Source of the DNA: Pontiella sp.
GTDB taxonomy: Bacteria; Verrucomicrobiota; Kiritimatiellia; Kiritimatiellales; Pontiellaceae
Assembly: GCA_029935255.1 (NCBI GenBank)
Contig: JAOZKS010000021.1
Coordinates: 1 to 16,091, forward strand
Length of the DNA stretch: 16,091 bases
Direction: 5' to 3'
Shown here in pieces: positions 13,398 to 16,091 of the stretch (the first letter of the stretch is position 1; every line of letters begins with the position of its first letter). The position numbers were made by a program, and so were the translations under genes. The notes beneath the pieces were generated by a model. It made no database searches. It saw only the letters and a program-made list of their open reading frames with translations, and was not told where the DNA came from.

Positions 13398-14180
13398 ATG
13401 AATGATCGTTTAAAAATCGGCGGCGAAGGATTTGGTTCCCGTCTATTTCTCGGAACGGGAAAATTTTCCGATACCCAAACCATGATCGAGGCCGTTAAGG
13501 CCTCCGGTACCGAGCTCGTCACCGTGGCCCTGCGACGCTTCAACCGCGATCAGGCGGAGGACGATCTATACGGCCCGCTCTCAGAACTTCCAACCGTGCG
13601 GCTCATGCCCAATACCTCCGGCGCGATGAATGCAAAGGAAGCCGTCCGCGCCGCGATGCTCGGCCGCGAGCTGAGTAAAAGCCCGATCGTAAAACTCGAA
13701 ATCCACCCCAACCCGCATCACCTCCTGCCCGACCCCATCGAAACCTACGAAGCCGCCATCGAACTCGTAAAGCAGGACTTCATCGTCCTGCCCTACATTC
13801 CCGCCGATCCGGTACTGGCCAAACGACTCGAAGATATAGGTTGCGCCGCCGTCATGCCGCTCGGTGCCGCGATTGGAACCGGAAAGGGTCTTGCCATGGC
13901 CGAGATGATTAAAATCATTGTCCGCGATGCCAACATACCCGTCGTCGTCGATGCCGGCCTGCGGTCTCCGTCCGAAGCCGCCCGCGCACTTGAAATGGGG
14001 TGCGATGCCGTACTCGTCAACTCCGCCATCGCCGCCGCTGAAAACCCCGCCGCCATGGCCGCCGCCTTCAAGACCGGCACCGAAGCCGGCCGAGCCGCCT
14101 GCAATGCCGGCCTCATGCCCACCAGCGAACTGGCCATGGCCAGTTCACCACTCACCAGCTTCCTCTCATCCAATGACTGA
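13398..14180 (+). CDS. thiG: Thiazole synthase ThiG
   Basis: ThiG forms the thiazole phosphate ring from deoxyxylulose 5-phosphate, dehydroglycine and ThiS-thiocarboxylate. The 260-residue TIM barrel starts MNDRLKIGGEGFGSRLFLGT, with a family-typical GTGKF. Further landmarks are RLMPNTSGAMNAKEAVRAA, the segment IVKLEIHPNPHHLLPDP carrying the Schiff-base lysine, FIVLPYIPADPVLAKRLE, AAVMPLGAAIGTGKG, VVDAGLRSPSEAARALEMG and VLVNSAIAAAENP. The end carries the usual ASSP. The ATG at 13398 follows the thiS stop by one base and is preceded by GGAGG inside thiS; a GTG nine bases upstream is less likely. Some positions are unusual (IHPNP where many have a VIGD-type sequence, GAAIG for GSPIG), so it is a divergent but complete member. 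Expression should follow the TPP switch. Confidence 0.95.
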   Translation: MNDRLKIGGEGFGSRLFLGTGKFSDTQTMIEAVKASGTELVTVALRRFNRDQAEDDLYGPLSELPTVRLMPNTSGAMNAKEAVRAAMLGRELSKSPIVKLEIHPNPHHLLPDPIETYEAAIELVKQDFIVLPYIPADPVLAKRLEDIGCAAVMPLGAAIGTGKGLAMAEMIKIIVRDANIPVVVDAGLRSPSEAARALEMGCDAVLVNSAIAAAENPAAMAAAFKTGTEAGRAACNAGLMPTSELAMASSPLTSFLSSND

Positions 14181-15348
14181 ATTAGGAATCATGACCCCTG
14201 TCCCTCTCCCCGAATGGTTGAATCCCGAGCCTTGGCTCAACCTAAAAATCAAAGCCGCCGATATTGAACGCGCCATCGGTGCGGAAGCTCCGGGCGAACG
14301 CGAGCTGGCGGCGTTGCTCTCCCCAGCGGCGGCGGAATTTCTCGAACCGATGGCCCGGCGGGCGCAGGCGATTACCCGACGGCACTTTGGCCGAACGATC
14401 CAACTCTACACCCCGCTCTATCTCTCCAACTTCTGCAACGGCGGGTGCCTCTACTGCGGGATCGCGGGAGACCGCCGCGCCAAGCGCGCCGTGCTCGACG
14501 AAGCGCAACTGCGCCACGAAATGGAAGCGATTAAGTCCATGCACCTTGAAGAGCTCGTGCTACTCACCGGCGAGCGCATGCCCGAGGCGGATATCCCCTA
14601 CCTGCGCGACTCCGTCGCCATCGCCGCCGAATACATCCACAACGTAAATATTGAAGTGTTCCCCATGTCTGAAGGCGAGTACCGCGAGCTGGCCGACGCA
14701 GGCTGCACGGGCATCACGCTCTATCAGGAAACCTACGATCAGGGGGTCTATGAAAAGATGCACCGTTGGGGCGACAAGCGCGATTTTTTCAGCCGACTCG
14801 ACGCTCCCGACCGCGCGCTGCGCGGCGGCATGCGCACCGTCGGTATCGGGGCCTTGCTCGGCTTGGCCGACCCGCGCTTCGACATGCTCTGCGTTTACCG
14901 CCACGCCAAATATCTATTGAAACACTTTTGGAAGGCCGGGGTATCGATTTCGTTCCCCCGCATTCAACCCCAGCTCGGCGGCTTTACACCCGACCACCCC
15001 GTCGACGAAAAAATGCTCGCGCAATATATCTTCGCCATGCGCATCTGCCTGCCGGACGTCCCGCTCGTCCTCTCCACCCGCGAACCGCAACGCGTGCGCG
15101 ACGGGATGGCCGGGTTGGGAGTTTCCAAAATGAGCGTCGCCAGCAAAACCACCGTGGGCGGCTATAGTGATGATTCCGAAGAATCGACCGAGCAGTTTTC
15201 CATCAGCGATGAACGCAACATTCCCGAGTTCTGCGCCATGCTGCGCGAGAAAGGATTAGAACCCGTCTTCAAAAACTGGGATGCCACCTATCGCGAACCC
15301 GCGCACTACTCAATAAACACATTGATAACCTCGCGAACACGCCAATAG
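14173..15348 (+). CDS. thiH: 2-iminoacetate synthase ThiH (radical SAM tyrosine lyase)
   Basis: ThiH cleaves tyrosine by radical SAM chemistry to give dehydroglycine for ThiG, with p-cresol as by-product. It is the route usual in anaerobes and enteric bacteria, in contrast to the oxygen-dependent ThiO. The protein has about 391 residues. The [4Fe-4S] motif CNGGCLYCG gives Cys88, Cys92 and Cys95 in the family's CxxxCxxC spacing. Later landmarks are LVLLTGERMP, VFPMSEGEYREL, GCTGITLYQETYDQGVYEKM, GIGALLGLADPRFD, ISFPRIQPQLGGF and LSTREPQRVRD. The ATG at 14173 overlaps the thiG stop and suggests coupling. An ATG at 14191 with AGGA just before it is an alternative that removes six residues. The long upstream open frame is an overlap of thiG. 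It is the last gene of the thi unit and ends at TAG 15346-15348. Confidence 0.95.
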   Translation: MTELGIMTPVPLPEWLNPEPWLNLKIKAADIERAIGAEAPGERELAALLSPAAAEFLEPMARRAQAITRRHFGRTIQLYTPLYLSNFCNGGCLYCGIAGDRRAKRAVLDEAQLRHEMEAIKSMHLEELVLLTGERMPEADIPYLRDSVAIAAEYIHNVNIEVFPMSEGEYRELADAGCTGITLYQETYDQGVYEKMHRWGDKRDFFSRLDAPDRALRGGMRTVGIGALLGLADPRFDMLCVYRHAKYLLKHFWKAGVSISFPRIQPQLGGFTPDHPVDEKMLAQYIFAMRICLPDVPLVLSTREPQRVRDGMAGLGVSKMSVASKTTVGGYSDDSEESTEQFSISDERNIPEFCAMLREKGLEPVFKNWDATYREPAHYSINTLITSRTRQ

Positions 15349-15367
15349 AAGATCCGCCATAATCATC

Positions 15368-15408
15368 TTGTCCAACCTCTCTGGATCTTGTACAAATTCA
15401 TTGTACAA
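15368..15408. promoter_or_regulatory. Tandem palindromic operator and promoter of the toxin-antitoxin pair
   Basis: Two perfect 8-bp palindromes TTGTACAA (15388-15395 and 15401-15408) lie five bases apart, and a degenerate third (TTGTCCAA, 15368-15375) lies upstream. A possible promoter reads TTGTCC (15368-15373), 17 bases, TACAAA (15391-15396), so the palindromes would cover the -10 region. This is what an autoregulating Phd/YefM antitoxin needs. The ribosome-binding site GGAGG follows at 15420-15424. Confidence 0.6.
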
Positions 15409-15431
15409 ATAAAACACAAGGAGGCGACGCC

Positions 15432-15662
15432 ATGGTTCAAGTTGCAATCAGTGAATTCCGAGGTCATCTGAACAAATACCTTAAAGCGGTTCAACATGGA
15501 GAAACACTGGTGTTGACCTCCCGCAACCGCGAAATCGCTAAAATCACGGCACCTGACGACAAACGCACCTCGGCGAAGCAGATGCTTGGCGAGTTGCGCA
15601 AGACCGCCCAGGTTGGCGACATACTCTCTGCTACCGGCGAAAACTGGAAGGCCGGAAAATGA
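15432..15662 (+). CDS. Phd/YefM-family antitoxin
   Basis: This 76-residue antitoxin has the N-terminal Phd/YefM DNA-binding fold seen in VQVAISEFRGHLNKYLKAVQ followed by HGETLVLTSRNREIAKITAP. This is the classic pattern of a short strand, the SEFR-x-x-L helix and the GE-x-x-x-L-T strand. Its C-terminal 25 residues (KQMLGELRKTAQVGDILSATG) probably wrap the toxin. The ATG has GGAGG eight bases upstream. Its TGA overlaps the toxin start (ATGA at 15659), the usual coupling of antitoxin before toxin. Palindromic sites upstream fit autoregulation. The pairing of a Phd-type antitoxin with a PIN toxin is common, so the function is confident. Confidence 0.9.
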   Translation: MVQVAISEFRGHLNKYLKAVQHGETLVLTSRNREIAKITAPDDKRTSAKQMLGELRKTAQVGDILSATGENWKAGK

Positions 15663-16054
15663 TCGCCGTCGATACGCATATTGTCATTTGGGATGCTCTC
15701 GAACCAGACCAGCTATCCACATCCGCCAAACGCGCATTGACCCGTGCCGACCGCGATGGCGGAATCCTTATGGGCGAGATAACCCTCTGGGAAATCGCCA
15801 TGCTCATGAAGAAGAAACGGTTGGTCGTCGATACCGACTATCAGACCTTCATCGATCTTGTTCTGCAATCGCGCAATTATATTTTGCAAAACCTGACCCC
15901 CGCCATTGCCGACGCCTCCGTCAACATCGACCTCGGCAAAAACAAAGATCCCGCCGACCACATCATCGTCGCCACGGCCTTGGCAAAAGGCATTTCCCTC
16001 GTTACCGCCGACCGGCAAATCCAGGGATGCCCTGCCATCAAGACGATTTGGTAG
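15659..16054 (+). CDS. vapC: PIN-domain toxin, VapC family
   Basis: This 131-residue PIN-domain ribonuclease is predicted to cut RNA (tRNA or rRNA in studied relatives) in a Mg/Mn-dependent way and to be neutralised by the upstream antitoxin. The acidic active-site residues are in their usual places: Asp5 in MIAVDTHIVIWDAL, Glu45 in ITLWEIAML (Glu40 lies nearby), Asp97 and Asp100 in KDPADHIIVATALA, and Asp118 in LVTADRQI. The length is normal for this subgroup, which begins I-x-x-D-T-H-x-x-x-W. The ATG overlaps the antitoxin stop, so the pair forms a two-gene operon. No inactivating change is seen, so the toxin is probably functional. It is followed by the window edge after 37 bases without other features. 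Confidence 0.92.
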   Translation: MIAVDTHIVIWDALEPDQLSTSAKRALTRADRDGGILMGEITLWEIAMLMKKKRLVVDTDYQTFIDLVLQSRNYILQNLTPAIADASVNIDLGKNKDPADHIIVATALAKGISLVTADRQIQGCPAIKTIW

Positions 16055-16091
16055 CCTGCACCAAGGCCCTCGAACCCGCGCTACCCTGTGT

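Noticed and set aside
13918..14172. Long N-terminal extension of thiH overlapping thiG
   Set aside because: It is proline/serine-rich out-of-frame reading of thiG; ThiH has its normal length from 14173.
15388..15408. Possible CRISPR-like or direct-repeat array
   Set aside because: Only two perfect short palindromes are present, best explained as operators; no repeat-spacer pattern occurs anywhere in the window.

Overview
The window looks like a chromosomal segment of a Gram-negative bacterium from the PVC superphylum, most likely Kiritimatiellota (Pontiella-like). That assignment is an inference. It rests on a secreted propeller protein whose C-terminal tail ends in an FYRL-type motif, a large secreted GH43-like carbohydrate-active protein, a DUF481 outer-membrane barrel, a eukaryote-type hexokinase fold and the anaerobe-type ThiH route to thiamine. 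No rRNA or other decisive marker is present.

Layout from left to right: (1) The 3' end of eno (enolase) with its Rho-independent terminator. (2) A 3.5-kb mobile element, 367-3873, inserted exactly at the U-tract of that terminator. It has 29-bp terminal inverted repeats (27 of 29 match) and an 8-bp direct repeat CCTTTTTT on both sides, as expected for ISL3-family transposition. Only the first 60 codons of an ISL3-type transposase remain. The rest is a three-gene cargo: a LicC/PntC-like nucleotidyltransferase, a HisC/CobD-like PLP enzyme and a CDP-alcohol phosphatidyltransferase. Together these look like a compact head-group or phospholipid synthesis cassette. (3) A secreted seven-repeat beta-propeller protein with its own strong sigma70-type promoter just outside the element, then a small FtsB/DivIC divisome protein, then thiD. 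Eno next to ftsB is a familiar bacterial neighbourhood, so the transposon and the propeller gene probably lie between two ancestral neighbours. (4) A four-gene minus-strand run, transcribed from 12976 down to 6910: a GH43-like secreted protein, rlmH, a DUF481 barrel and a hexokinase. It converges on thiD with overlapping 3' ends and two hairpins. (5) A TPP riboswitch with a clear antiterminator and terminator, controlling thiS-thiG-thiH. (6) A Phd/YefM-VapC toxin-antitoxin pair with tandem TTGTACAA palindromes upstream.

The most notable item is the transposon. It appears to be a non-autonomous ISL3 derivative that has exchanged its transposase for a lipid/head-group biosynthesis operon. A plausible pathway is that the PLP enzyme supplies an amino-phosphate or amino-phosphonate head group, the nucleotidyltransferase activates it with CTP, and the membrane CDP-alcohol transferase places it on a lipid. 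The substrate cannot be read from the sequence. The remaining genes are mostly core functions (glycolysis, division, rRNA methylation, thiamine) interleaved with secreted or outer-membrane proteins.
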